Source: Synchiropus splendidus
Taxonomy: Eukaryota > Chordata > Actinopteri > Syngnathiformes > Callionymidae
Length of the DNA: 64,000 bases
Assembly (NCBI RefSeq): GCF_027744825.2
Contig: NC_071334.1
Coordinates: 6,952,437 to 7,016,436, forward strand
Reading direction: 5' to 3'
Within the stretch, counting starts at the first letter, position 1, and every line of letters begins with the position of its first letter. This document shows, in pieces, positions 24,541 to 35,570 of the stretch. The position numbers were made by a program, and so were the translations under genes. A model generated the notes under the pieces. That model ran no database searches. It saw only the letters and a list, made by a program, of their open reading frames with translations, and was not told where the DNA came from.

Positions 24541-25486
24541 TTACCATAATTTCCGGACTATAAGAGGCAACGTTTTTCTCGTGGTCTGAGCCCTGTGGTT
24601 TATACAACAGTGCGGCAAGTATATGGATTTTTACAGGCTGACATCAGAGGTTTTATTTACCCTCATCCGTTATTTACCCTTGAAGCACCCAAAAATCGCT
24701 GTTTTATCCTGCGTATCCATAGAGTGGATCTCCTGGATGTCTGGAATTGAGAAGCAGCCGCTCTGGTGTTGGAACTTTGGACACGTGGGCAGCAAAAGCC
24801 CTTTTTAAGGGCTTTAAAAGATATGAGACTCTGTCTCAAGACGGGTCAGAAGTCCGAGATGTGAACACAAGTAGGTTTTGGCCGCTGACTTGATCCTGGC
24901 TGGAGACCTGCATTTGTCTCGGGAAACTCATGGGTCACCTCGGCGACTCAACGCTAGATGCTGGAAACTACACGTACAGCGCGACTCCACCCAAACATGA
25001 TAAATGCCGGGCAGCAAAGGGTCTGATCGCTGTCTGGGCGCGCAACATCGTTCAAAAACAACTTCTCAAACTCCCAGAATGCTGAGGTGTGCAGCCGGGA
25101 GCTGCAGGAGACTGGTGCTGTGGAGGAGCGCAGCGCAGCAGTCGGGGGTTGGAAGATCACCAGACGATTCATTGATCCAATGCACCTTCTCGATCGTCTG
25201 GAATCTCTCTCACTGAGTCCAACCTATTGTGAGAGCAGCGTGGATCAATCAAGACGCTCCGTGTTACGCAGCTTGTTTCAACTATTTTCTCTCCCTCGAT
25301 GCTGGACCCTGTTTTCAAAGCTTGTTTTGAAAAGCGTTTTGAAGCTGGCGCACCACAGACCTGTCCACATCGCAAACAGCACCACTGAACCTGAGGCTTG
25401 TGTATGAACATGATCCATTTTCCCTCTTAAATTTAGTGGGTGGGGCTAATATTCTGGTGCACTCTATAGTCCGGAAATTACGGTAA
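24541..25486. mobile_element. MITE with taccgtaatttccggact TIRs, full-length copy B
   Basis: Both ends are intact: taccataatttccggactat on the left and atagtccggaaattacggta on the right. At about 946 bp it is the longest copy. It contains the internal segment also found at 6890-7512 and the gtgggtggggctaatattct end block. No transposase is encoded. Confidence 0.88.
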
Positions 25487-26534
25487 TCATTTCACTCTCT
25501 TGTTTTTTATATCACCTCCGTCACTGACTCTTGCTGAGTTTATTTCTCATGGTGGCGTGTCGTCCCTCTGTCTTCTGTCTTGTCTTGTAATTCCAGTGTT
25601 GATATCTTCTCACCCTTAGTCCTGGTATCCTCTCCCTCCTCTCTCGTTTTCAGAGCTGGTCTTTTCTCTTGCTGCGCGTCTCTTTTCTTGAACGTCAGTT
25701 TCCCGGCAGTTATTCTTTCATCTTGTCGCGCTCCTCAATGGTTGGTCCGGCTTTGTTGTTCATCTTCTTTATGTCCTCGCGATACAATGTTTGAGAACAT
25801 TTTGACATGTGAGTCGCTCTGAAACTTCCAGCCTCTTTAAAAATCTGCCTCATCAGCGGTTTGTTATGGAGAAGTCTGACGCCAGGGAATATTAAAGTTT
25901 AAAAACTATCTCGTTAGCATAAAGCCAAAAACAAACGAGGAAGCAGTCGCGCTGGCACGCGCGCGGCGAGCATCCTCTGCGCGCCGGCGTCTTCCTCCAG
26001 GGTGAGTTAGTGGTGCTTTTAAGTGCCGACATCAAAGGAGCCTGTAAGGACGAATAAACAGGCTTTAGGGCTGGAAAAAGTTGGAGTCGTCATGAGTTTG
26101 ATGATCCGCTGGGTGGACAAGGTCACGCGCTGACTTCTCTCTGACCTCCTTTCTCTCTCGCTTATATAAGAGCCCACAGAGAGATGAGGAATCGGATCAG
26201 CACTAATGAGCTCCAGAAAAGAACCGAGTCGCAGTGGTGGGCCTCACATGGGTGCGGAACAAACCCTGCGATATATTTAGCATGTTGGAGGCGACGGAAA
26301 AGGATAGCGGGGAACTTTATTGTAAGCTTTACATTAGAGCAGCCTCAACCTTCTACAGTAACCAATATTTGATTTTTGTTTCTTTATCTTATAGCAAAGT
26401 CGCCCCCGCCACAGACAAAAATAAAAAGAAGAAAAAAGGAACTCACTTCAGCTAAAAAAAACCCAGAAAGATCTAGGATAAAATGTCTCAACTTTAGGCA
26501 TGGAAAACAAAGTTTAGTGTTCATGGGTGTGTTT
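25487..26534. other. Intergenic, nothing identified
   Basis: A pyrimidine-rich stretch at about 25490-25760, then mixed sequence. Short frames at 26184-26455 carry no recognisable domain. Confidence 0.4.
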
Positions 26535-26838
26535 GCATGTAGCCAGTAGCTGGACTAAGCTAGCATGTAGCCAGTAGCTGGACTAAGCTAGCATGTAGCC
26601 AGTAGCTGGACTAAGCTAGCATGTAGCCAGTAGCTGGACTAGGCTAGCATGTAGCCAGTAGCTGAACTAAGCTAGCATGTAGCCAGTAGCTGGACTGAGC
26701 TAGCATGTAGCCAGTAGCTGGACTAAGCTAGCGTGTAGCCAGTAGCTGGACTAAGCTAGCTTGTAGCCAGTAGCTGGACTAAGCTAGCATGTAGCCAGTA
26801 GCTGGACTAAGCTAGCGTGTAACCCAGTAGCTGGACTA
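26535..26838. repeat. 28-bp tandem repeat, about 11 copies
   Basis: Units containing tagccagtagctggacta followed by agctagcatg repeat exactly every 28 bp from 26535. Eleven starts were counted, the last at 26815 with a one-base insertion. Units differ by single substitutions (for example gcgtgt and gcttgt starts). 28 is not a multiple of 3, and stops occur (tag in each unit), so it is not coding. Confidence 0.95.
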
Positions 26839-27449
26839 TTGTGCTCTCGGATGATTCTCTTGAAGGGGGACCTTTCCTGCTGATGTATGGATTTTTGGAA
26901 ATCATAGCAGATCCCTGTGGAACACAGCATGGCACAGTTTCTTTTGGCACAAATACAGCATTTTAAAGCCTCCTTCCACAGCAATAAATCCAATGAGCCA
27001 TTTACTGATAAAACATTAAGGCAAACATGCAAATCTTTTTTCAGGATGTTCAAATATTTGGAATTGTTCTCCGTCTTTTATAGTTTTAAATACATTTTTT
27101 AAATGGTCTACTTGGAATACACTTGAGTGAATCCAGAGGAAGGTCTCAGGAGACGAGGAGAGGAAGGCAGGAGCCACTGCTCGGCCTCCCACTGACAATG
27201 ACTAGCACACTAAAAACCGAACTGTCACACCAAGTTCTGGTCCGTAGGAATTGTTTTTTCCCTGACCATTTTCAAAAAGTGCTCCACAGATGGAGCTATG
27301 TCAGGTGACCACGTGACGCTCTCCTGGAAACAGAGCAGAGCTTGTTATCTGCATCATTTAGTGATGCAAATGTCAGAAGTCTGGTTTGAAAACTCAAGGT
27401 TTCCTCCAAATATTGAACCTATTGTGAGTGTGTGCTTCCCATCCAACAG
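26839..27449. other. Intergenic, nothing identified
   Basis: No recognised repeat or exon was found between the 28-bp array and the MITE copy. Confidence 0.4.
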
Positions 27450-27660
27450 TAGTGAAGGGTCGATGAGGTTTCATGAAACAGTGTTCTGATTTCCAGAGGC
27501 CACCAGATGGCGCTGTCTGCTGTAAAATCTTTGGACTTGAACAACTGATTCATTGTAACCATTGTAAACCAAGACCATCATCTAGTGGCCTCTGACAGTG
27601 ATGACACTGTTTCATCAACCCTGCATCACTGTTTCATGAAACCTCACCTACCCATCGCTA
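27450..27660. mobile_element. Palindromic MITE (CTCF-motif family), full-length copy
   Basis: The best-defined copy. The left end tagtgaagggtcgatgaggt, then ttcatgaaacagtg, is mirrored by the right end cactgtttcatgaaacctca, then cctacccatcgcta, giving TIRs of about 34 bp around 211 bp. A perfect CTCF-core match, ccaccagatggcgct, lies at 27500-27514. The right-arm counterpart (atcatctagtggcc) is decayed. No coding capacity. Confidence 0.9.
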
Positions 27661-28581
27661 CTATATAGTTAGATGGCTCTGGTTATATGAGGGGTTGGAG
27701 CCCGAGCCAGGGAGTCTCTCATGTTTCCAGGTCTCTTGCAGTCTCATGCTGGCACACATTTAAGATTCATGGCTTATTTGATCAAAGAACTGATGCTCCA
27801 CTGGGATTTAAAATATCGTATTAAAAGCCCCAAATGTGAGTGAAATGTGGGAATCTGCACGGCACTGAAGCACAGTGTTAATCGCCCAGATCTTCTTGTA
27901 TCTTCCAAGTATCCGGTTCCTGGTTGCTAAGGAATAAATGTGAGGTCCAGCTGGTGGTGGGAAGCAAGTGACCGGTTCAGATGGAGCTTCAACTGGCCGG
28001 AGCAGCTGAACCGCCTCAGCTCTCCAGCCTGAACATGGGCTCCCTGAAGCCTGTTGAGCTGTGACCGTCCTCCGCTTTTCTTTACTGCCTCCTTGATGAG
28101 GTTTTTCCAAACAAGCTCGTGTTCCAATCTTCACCTGCAGAACAGCTAATGAAGACGCGTCACTGTAGAGAAATTAGCTTCTGGTTTAACAAGCCAGTCT
28201 TTTCTCTCTGGAGTCAAGATAGACTCAAGTCGATAGAGTCGATTTTGCACTTGATATTACGCCTCTCCCCCGAATTAACTCTGCTGCTATCACGCACACA
28301 GTAATTGGGTCAATTTAATAAAAGCGTATTCAATTATTTACCTGCAAAATGAATAGATGAACTTCTCAGTGGTGATACAGTCTGGTTTGGACCAGAAAGT
28401 CACCAGTCAAAATAACATCAGATCACTGGTTTGAAAATGTCTCTTCTGTACCGCTGACACTGTTTGACTGTGGCCTGTGGGAGGAAACCAGAGTGTCCTG
28501 ATGAAGATGACACAGAGAAATACAAAATAAAACAACACACAAAGTGGAACTGCTACGTTCAGTTTCCGTGTGCTGTTATTT
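27661..28581. other. Intergenic, short L2-like fragment
   Basis: At about 28455-28500 the phrase ctgtgggaggaaaccagagt is the minus-strand version of the L2-like repeat at 21035. Nothing else was recognised. Confidence 0.45.
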
Positions 28582-29216
28582 TGTTATGTCCAGGTTTGGT
28601 GTGTATCCGTTTCTTGTCGCTCCTCCAGCTTCCGAGCAACACGGCTGGTCCCAATCTGTAAATTAAACATTCTGGGATTTCTACTCCCCAGTGCGAGTTT
28701 GTGTTGCCAGATGGTTCCTTCCTATCCACTGGTAAAGATCTTCCTCTCGTGCATTTGTTCCAGCGTGTAACTCTTAGATCGTGGGTGTTTTATCTGCCTC
28801 CTCCTTGGTTTCTTCCTCATTTTGGTTTCAGTCTTTTGCCCTCAGCTGTGTGCTTTGTATGAGTGTTTCTGTAACTCACCTCTTGTTTTCTCCTGTTAGC
28901 TTTCTTCGTCGTGTTCGTGTGTGTTGACTCCACCACCGAGCGCCTTTCGTTATTTGGGCCTCGTGAGTTTATCCGAGTGCGTTTTTGTTGTCCCCGTTAT
29001 TTAGGCTTGACTTTGACTCGCCTATTTTCTGTTACAGGTTTTTCCCCGTCCCTGTGTGTTTTCCTCGCTCCGCGTTTTGGTGGCGACGTCCTTGGCTACA
29101 TCATTTCCTGTCCGTGCCCTGTTTTCTGTGTATCTTTATTAAACCTTCTGTTTAACATGTTGTGTCGAGTCCTCTGTAAACGCCACCATGGCAGGAGCTC
29201 TGCTGTTGTTTTGACA
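28582..29216 (+). mobile_element. Dispersed LTR-like repeat, copy 2
   Basis: Begins tgttatgtccaggtttgg and ends ctgttgttttgaca, so it has TG...CA termini over about 635 bp. It contains tttattaaaccttctgttta shortly before the end, where an LTR poly(A) signal region would lie. It is collinear with 15061-15667. No flanking target duplication, internal region, gag or pol was found, so solo LTR is the favoured but unproven reading. Confidence 0.5.
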
Positions 29217-29645
29217 CCCCAACAATGGAAGCGTGAGGGCCCCGCAGGGTTCATATCGAAGGACTCTCATTGTTCTTTTCATTAAGATTCCGAGGGAGAA
29301 ACACAAGAAGTGAGGAGGGAAATGACGGGCGGGAAGATGAATTGTTGATCCAGGTAGAATGATGGGGATTTGTCCTGTGTGAAGCTGAGAATCCTGATCA
29401 GCTTTGTGCTCATAATCTCATCCAATTACAGAGAAAGTGAAAGGCTTGGAATCCTAGTCCAGGTTTGGACCTGACAGAGGGGCCGAGAGCCTCGTCTCCA
29501 GCGGAGGGAAAGTTAGAAAAGTAATTAAAGGAGAGACTTGCTTTCCGTCTCCGCGTATCTGTTTGCCAGTTTCAGGAGGTTCTGTGGCTGCAGGAGGAAC
29601 ACTGCTGGGTGAAGGAGAGGAAGAGGAGGAGGTGTTGAAGACCAT
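29217..29645. other. Intergenic, nothing identified
   Basis: Purine-rich near 29590-29640. No exon or named repeat. Confidence 0.4.
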
Positions 29646-30480
29646 ATGTGTGGCTGGTCATCCGTCATTTTGATATTCCATCCATCATTCTGTCAGTGCC
29701 TCCATTCACTGATCAGTTCATGTATTTGTCAGTATATCTCAAGAGTACATTCCCTCCATCCGTATTCAATGAATCCAACTCACAACCTCTTCTCAGTCAC
29801 AAGTCCATTCACAAGATATTGATCCCTCTCTCCCTCCATCCACTCACCCATCTAAGCACCCATCCATTCATTCATGCATCTCTCCCATCTAGCATAAAAA
29901 AATCATCCATCCATATTTGGCATTTCACATATCCATTCATTCATGCTTATTCATCCCCTTTAAATGTCTGCTATCGTCCTGTTCAGCTGGTTTAGTCATC
30001 CTCCTGTACAGCCTCTCACTTTTCTCTCACTTGTTCATCCCTTCATCTATGATCCCATCCATACACGGACGTGCCAATCTATTCCTCTTTCTGTTCTTTA
30101 ATCGGAAAATTCACCGGTCTATGAAAACGCCGTCCTTTCCAAAAACACTGTGTCAATTCATCCATTCACCTCTCTGTACACCAACCATCATACATGGATT
30201 CATCCATCTGTTCACCTGTTGTTTTAAAAAGCATCCAAGTATTCCTCTATTTATCCATCCATCTATTCCTTTCATCCATTCTACAAGTCTGTATCTATCC
30301 GTGACACATTGGCGTGTTCATCCGGTGGTTCACCGGTGCGCTGACCCATCGAAGCATCCCACCTCCCAGTCATTCATGGATCCATACATGACCATCCTCT
30401 TTCATGCACCTCAGCCTCCCTTCACGACTCTCATCCATTCATCATCTTTCCTCGCTGCTATTTTACATTTCACAAACCTG
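29646..30480. repeat. Degenerate CATY-rich (ccat/catt) low-complexity region
   Basis: The + strand is dense in ccat, catc and ttcat words (for example catccattcattcatgcatc near 29862). It is an imperfect tetranucleotide-derived region about 0.8 kb long. The open frames over it (such as 29917-30483) are rich in I, H, S, P and L as expected from such DNA, and are not called as genes. Confidence 0.75.
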
Positions 30481-31033
30481 TAGAAACAGAGCAGGATCAG
30501 CATCAGGGTCTGTGCTGCAGTCGGACTGCATCTTCCCCGTCTCCCCCTGCACCGTTCACAGTGAGCAGCAGGAGGCTCCAGATCTTGGCGCGGCATCGCT
30601 CCAGAACGCCATCTCTCTGTCGGGCGAGCAGAAGGGGAGATCTCTCTCCGCTCACATCAAAGGAGGTTTGTGTAACTTGGTTCTGGCGTTGTGCTGATGG
30701 AGCGAGTCCTCGGAGCAGCCTCCGCACTCTTATCTCTCCCTCGCAGACACAACTGGTGGACGGTGGCGCACAAGCTGAATACACACAAAACGTAGTTCGC
30801 TTTCTCTTGTATGAGAAGACATGTCTGGTACTGGTGGAGCAAGTCCTCCTCTTTGATGCTGCACCAGGTCACGTGAAGGTTTTCAGACATGCGGAATGAT
30901 AATGCCATGGTATGATGGAGCTTGTGCCTCATCTTCTTCAACTGCTCTGGTTGGAGAAACACAAGTTCTCTTCAGTGAGTTGCGACAGTGACTTTTAACA
31001 ATGCAAATCCTCAACCTCAACAATGCAAGCTCC
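30481..31033. other. Intergenic, nothing identified
   Basis: Frames are open on both strands at 30500-30960 but carry no recognisable domain, promoter or splice context. Confidence 0.4.
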
Positions 31034-32131
31034 TGTCACTGCCCTATTTGCTTCTTCATCCCGTTTTGCTTCCAGGGCTCAGTTTTATGACGTCATTTCC
31101 TGTCCGCATGCGCACATTGGAATTTCAAGACGTAAATTCCTGTCCACATGCGCACATGGGTGCAGCTGCTTGACACATAAATTAGAATAAAATTAGCAAC
31201 ATCATTACGCCACGCCTCACTACACACTCGTATTTCATCAAGAGAAGCAGAATTTGAATTACTAAAGTACTACGCCGACGTATTAACTGTATTTTGACCT
31301 TATTTTATATATATACATCACTACATTTGACCTGTATTCAACAATTTGGATATTTTAACAAGATTTCAGATAAAATAATTGGATCTTTCTGTGCAATTTG
31401 CATGCAGTTTTCTATCTTGCCTACGATGTTTTGTATATAAAATAAGTTTAGTCATTTATAAATAATGTTGGTGTGTTTTCATGTTTTGTTAATAAAATGT
31501 AATCCTCAGAAAAGTTGTGATTCAATGAAAAAGACGTTTGTCCTGTTGTTTATTTGGTTGCAATAAACCAAATTAACCACTGAGACCTCGTAGGCAAGAT
31601 AGAAAACTGCATGCAAATTGCACAGAAAGATCCAATTATTTCATCTGAAATCTGTGACAATCAGTGATGTTTGTAAAATGACCACTAGGTGTCGATAGAG
31701 AAAAAGAAATAAACAAGAAGAAGGACTAACAGGCTATAAGATGGACAAATAAACAAGGTGACCATCACAAAAGTTTCCTTTGGACGATTCATCAAACAAA
31801 ACAAAATCTTGTTAAAATATCCGAATTGTTGAATACAAGTCAAATGTAGTGATATATATAAAATAAGGTTAAAATACAGTTAATGCGTCGGCGTAGTACT
31901 TTAGTAATTCAAATTCTGCTTCTCTTGATGAAATACGAGTGTGTAGTGAGGCGTGGCGCAATGACGTTGCTAATTTTATTCTAATTTATGTGTCAAGCAG
32001 CTACACCCATGTGCGCATGCGGACAGGAAATAAAGTCTTGAAATACCAATGTGCGCATGTGGACAGGAAATGACGTCATAAAACTGAGCCCTGGAAGCAA
32101 AACGGGATGAAGAAGCAAATAGGGCAGTGAC
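31034..32131. mobile_element. Long inverted repeat (fold-back element) with nested insertion
   Basis: The left arm 31034-31425 (starts tgtcactgccctatttgctt) is mirrored by the right arm 31588-32131 (ends agcaaatagggcagtgaca), around an AT-rich loop of about 162 bp. The arms match closely over almost their whole length, including cctgtccgcatgcgcacat and the CRE-like palindrome tgacgtca. The right arm is about 150 bp longer because of an insertion at about 31655-31807. No protein is encoded. It fits a fold-back or long-TIR DNA transposon; family unknown. A transcript would form a long hairpin. Confidence 0.85.
31655..31807. mobile_element. Insertion nested in the right arm of the inverted repeat
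   Basis: Comparing the arms, the right arm reads catctgaaatct, then about 150 unmatched bases starting gtgacaatcagtgatg, then a second aaatct followed by tgttaaaatatcc, where the left arm is continuous. The repeated aaatct looks like a 6-bp target-site duplication. The insert has ccactaggtgtcgatag near its left part and no clear terminal repeats. Confidence 0.65.
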
Positions 32132-32179
32132 ATCTCCCGTGAAGAGCCAGGACTGTCCCGGTACTCAGGAAGTTAAACT

Positions 32180-32345
32180 GAGGCGCGAGATGGCGGAAAG
32201 TATCTTCCTCATTTTTGAGATTCGCCGGCACCTACTTTAGGATTGAGGAACACTCAGACTACCCAGAATGCTTTGCGTATTTTCAGCCAATAAAAATGGC
32301 CATCCATAGCGATGACGAAAATCGAGCTTTGTTATTGGAAACATA
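32180..32345. promoter_or_regulatory. Promoter-like motif cluster (YY1, ZNF143/THAP11, CCAAT)
   Basis: Within 120 bp lie gagatggcgg (YY1-type, 32188-32197), tacccagaatgctttgcg (32260-32277; a close match to the ZNF143/THAP11 SBS element), ccaat (32287-32291), aaatggccatcc (second YY1-type) and an inverted CCAAT (attgg, about 32333). Such sets are typical of TATA-less vertebrate housekeeping promoters. No exon of a downstream or upstream gene was recognised next to it, so it may drive a non-coding RNA, be a dead promoter, or come from a mobile element. Confidence 0.45.
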
Positions 32346-35300
32346 AATACGCATTATTTTTTGTATTTTATCTTAGGATTCTTTACTTCATTGTTGTACG
32401 TAATTTACTTTTATTTTCCGATCTTCTTCAATCTTCTTCTTTCTCTGAATTGACAGACTGAATGCCGCTTTTGCGCAATGCTGCCCCCTACAGCGTGAGG
32501 ACGTATCTGCGTTTAAGGAGTGCCTGCTGCAGGAGACATTCTGAACGGCATCACCTGCGACATCATTTGAGGCACTTTGGTCTCCTTTCATGCATTTCAT
32601 TATGTTCTGTATTCAATTGTAAATGTCATGTGTAACATATGTTAACTGTATTTATGTATTAATATCTATATATATATATCAATATATAGAGATATACATA
32701 TATTCACAATTCACTTAAAATATCAAGAGAACGTCATACAATCATTTGCAATATTTCAGCAAAAATATCGGAACAATATTGTGCAATGAAGTGTCGCAAT
32801 ATTTGGGGATATTAAGATTTTCTTATGCCCTGAAAAGATTGTGGTTTGAAACAGGAAGAGGTGTGACTCAACATCCTTCTTTAAACCTTCTTTACAAGCC
32901 TCTCATTTAATCCCTGGTCGGATGGTACGTTTTTTTCCCAAGTTTTTAAATGAAAATGTATTGTGTTTTCACACAACTCAACGTGGTCTGACATTATATA
33001 CTCCCCATCCATTTAGAGTTCTTTATTACACTTGCAGAGAAACAAGTGCTGTTTGACAGAGCGCTGCTCTTCTGCAGTGGATGTTAATTCATATGTTTTG
33101 AGACGTGATGTTTTCCACCAGCCGCCACTGCTGGGAGCAGCTGGAGCTGCTTCTGGTTGGGTGAAATGAAGGCGAGCAATTGAACTGCTGGCGGAGCCAG
33201 GAAACGTCTCGATATAGGACTGAATGGGGAGAGTTGACCTCCGACAGGCAGGCGCTGCGCTTGAATTTGTTCCCGGTCACACTCCATGTAATGAGTCACA
33301 GCTGATATCAGATCAGCTCTCCTCACATTGTTGAAGGAAATCGGACTCAACAGCCGAAAATCCTTCTGTACACGTGTAATACAATTAGTCAATTGGTTTA
33401 GCGCTGACCGCTGTTGACACAGCCAGGGGATTATGGGTAATGTGATTGTCCACTCAGCAGTGTCAAACTGGCTGCGGCGCTGGACACTGAGAAGGTCCCA
33501 GACCCCGCCGGAGTGAGGGGCTGGCGGCTGGCGGAAGCTCGGCACGCCATGGCGCCATGGACCCCAAGTGACAGTGAGTTTTCAAGCGGCAATATATTTT
33601 ACTGAGTGAGTTCCCTCTTCGGATAAAAATGTGTCCTTGGTTACGGTAAAGAAAGAAAGCCATCAGAGTACATTATGACATGCGTGTGCCTGTGATACTT
33701 CACTGTTTTAGGTGTGACTATTATGAAACGCTGTCAGTGGATTGTGCCTTGGTATTTTATTTACCTATTTATTTTGGTGCGTGTTTGTGAGCAGATACTT
33801 TTCGTTTGTGCATCAATGCGAATGTGAGATTTTGCTTGACCACGTGTTTAAAAATGTGTTGTGTTTGCTGACACCACGTGACTGTGTTCTCAGCGTGACT
33901 TGTTTACCAACATATCAGCATTGTGTTATTAAAACAGAAGAGTGTCACACCTGAAAGAGCAAAACAAAAGGACGTAATTAACCGAACCAGGCTGGATCAT
34001 TAACCCAGTTGCGCGCGAGAACCCAGCCGCAACAACACACAAATAAACAGCGACTTCTAGTGACCAGATGCTGCCATTACATGTAAGCTCAACTCAATTA
34101 TTTATGGTGTGGTTTCATTTTAGTTTACCGTTTTATAGACCAGTGAATGGTTGGAATTGGAAATGCACCATTAGATTGTGACCACTCTCGTTAACAAGGT
34201 CCCCAAAAGTCAACACATCACATTTCGTCAGCGTACAAGCAGTAAATTACAGCATGATCATGCTGTTTTTTTTTTTGTTTTGTTTTGTGTGTGAATACAA
34301 GTCAGTTTGTGTGTTCATGCATAAGTGCAGCATGTTTGCCAAGTCTTATCAAGTGCATTCATTAAAAAAGATCAGAACATCATGTTGATTTCTCAGCTGC
34401 TGAAATTTAAACTGACATTCATATTGAATATGAATGTCAGTTTAAATTTTCAAAAGGCCTTTATTTTGAAATGGCACATGGGATTGAGTCCAAACTTCCT
34501 GGGTGACTTCCAGGGTTTCTCCAGTTCGAGTCTGGACCAGTGGAATAGTGGTCAACATAAGGGATTCTACAAAATGTCATTATAAATACATACACATCCA
34601 TTTTTAATGGCCATAATTTCTTAAGGCTTTTACTTTGAAAAGACGCATGAGAGTCAGTTCAGACATCCTGGTTGACTCCCAGGGGACCAACGAGTTTGGA
34701 TTTCTTAAAACAATATGTTATATTTCCCTGTCTATTTCTATAAAAGTGGCATGGCGAGCACTGTTTTGATGCGGCCTTGTCTCCGGTGATATACAAAAGT
34801 GTTGGAGAACGAAAACAGAATTGCAGTTTACAACAACCAAACCAGCCTTCTGTTGACATGATTCCAGTGGCTTAAGTTCTCTTGAATGTATGTTTCATCT
34901 GAAGGCCTTTTCTGTTTTTTAAACCTTTTCTCCATTTTCACTGCAGTGCGAATCATTAACTAAATAGATGAAACAAAGACGTGTTCCAGATTCACTATTT
35001 CATGGCACTTGCTGTTGCCTGCTGTTGTGTGTCTGACATTGTCCTATTTTGTGTGTAATGGCGACATAATCTGTTTGTAAAAGACGCAAAAATGTGTGCA
35101 CAGTTGTGTTTCATGATGTTTTTCAGTCCCTTACTTGGAAGTGTGTCTGACCGTCTGAACATAACAGTATTTTTTGTGTATATCAGCATGTTATTTGTGT
35201 TTATGTACACACCCATAAGTGTTAGTGTGAGTTTCAAATAACTCCCTGCGTCTGTGGTGACTTGTATATGTGGATCAGTCAGCGTTCAGTTTGTGCTCTT

Positions 35301-35570
35301 CATTTACTTCCACTGGAGAGGAGCACTGACAAGTATCTGGCGGCATAAGAGACCCATTCAGAGGGAGGCAGGAGGTCATAATGTTATGGTCAGTCAACAA
35401 TTCCTCCCGTGTCCGCCTGCGTATGTTCATTCACAAGTATCACGGAACACATGTTGTCCTTGGCATCGGTTCAAGCCTCCTGTGTTGGTTCCAAAAGTCC
35501 GTGGCCGGACTGAAGGCAAACAGCTGCAAGCAAACTGTTCATTCTCTCCTCAGCTCCGCAGCAAACCGTC
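32346..35570. other. Intergenic region upstream of the fetuin gene
   Basis: Contains an AT microsatellite (about 32668-32705), a 47-nt perfect palindrome at 34403-34449 and two diverged copies of a short repeat (about 34455-34520 and 34620-34690, sharing ttttgaaa and cctggg/ttgactcccagg-type words). A minus-strand frame at 33084-33545 has no recognisable domain. No clear TATA box was seen just upstream of the fetuin start; the promoter and 5' UTR could not be fixed. Confidence 0.4.
34403..34449. repeat. Perfect inverted repeat, 23-bp arms, 1-nt centre
   Basis: The arms begin aaatttaaactgacattc and mirror exactly around a single g at 34426. With no loop to speak of, this would form a cruciform in supercoiled DNA or a full hairpin if transcribed. 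Confidence 0.9.

Noticed and set aside
29648..30483. Open frames of 115 and 188 codons rich in I, H, S, P and L
   Set aside because: Translation of a degenerate CATY-rich simple-repeat region.
33541..33600. Possible first exon with ATG at 33549 (MAPWTPSDS) followed by a gtgagt-like site
   Set aside because: The frame stops soon after, and no downstream exon could be joined.
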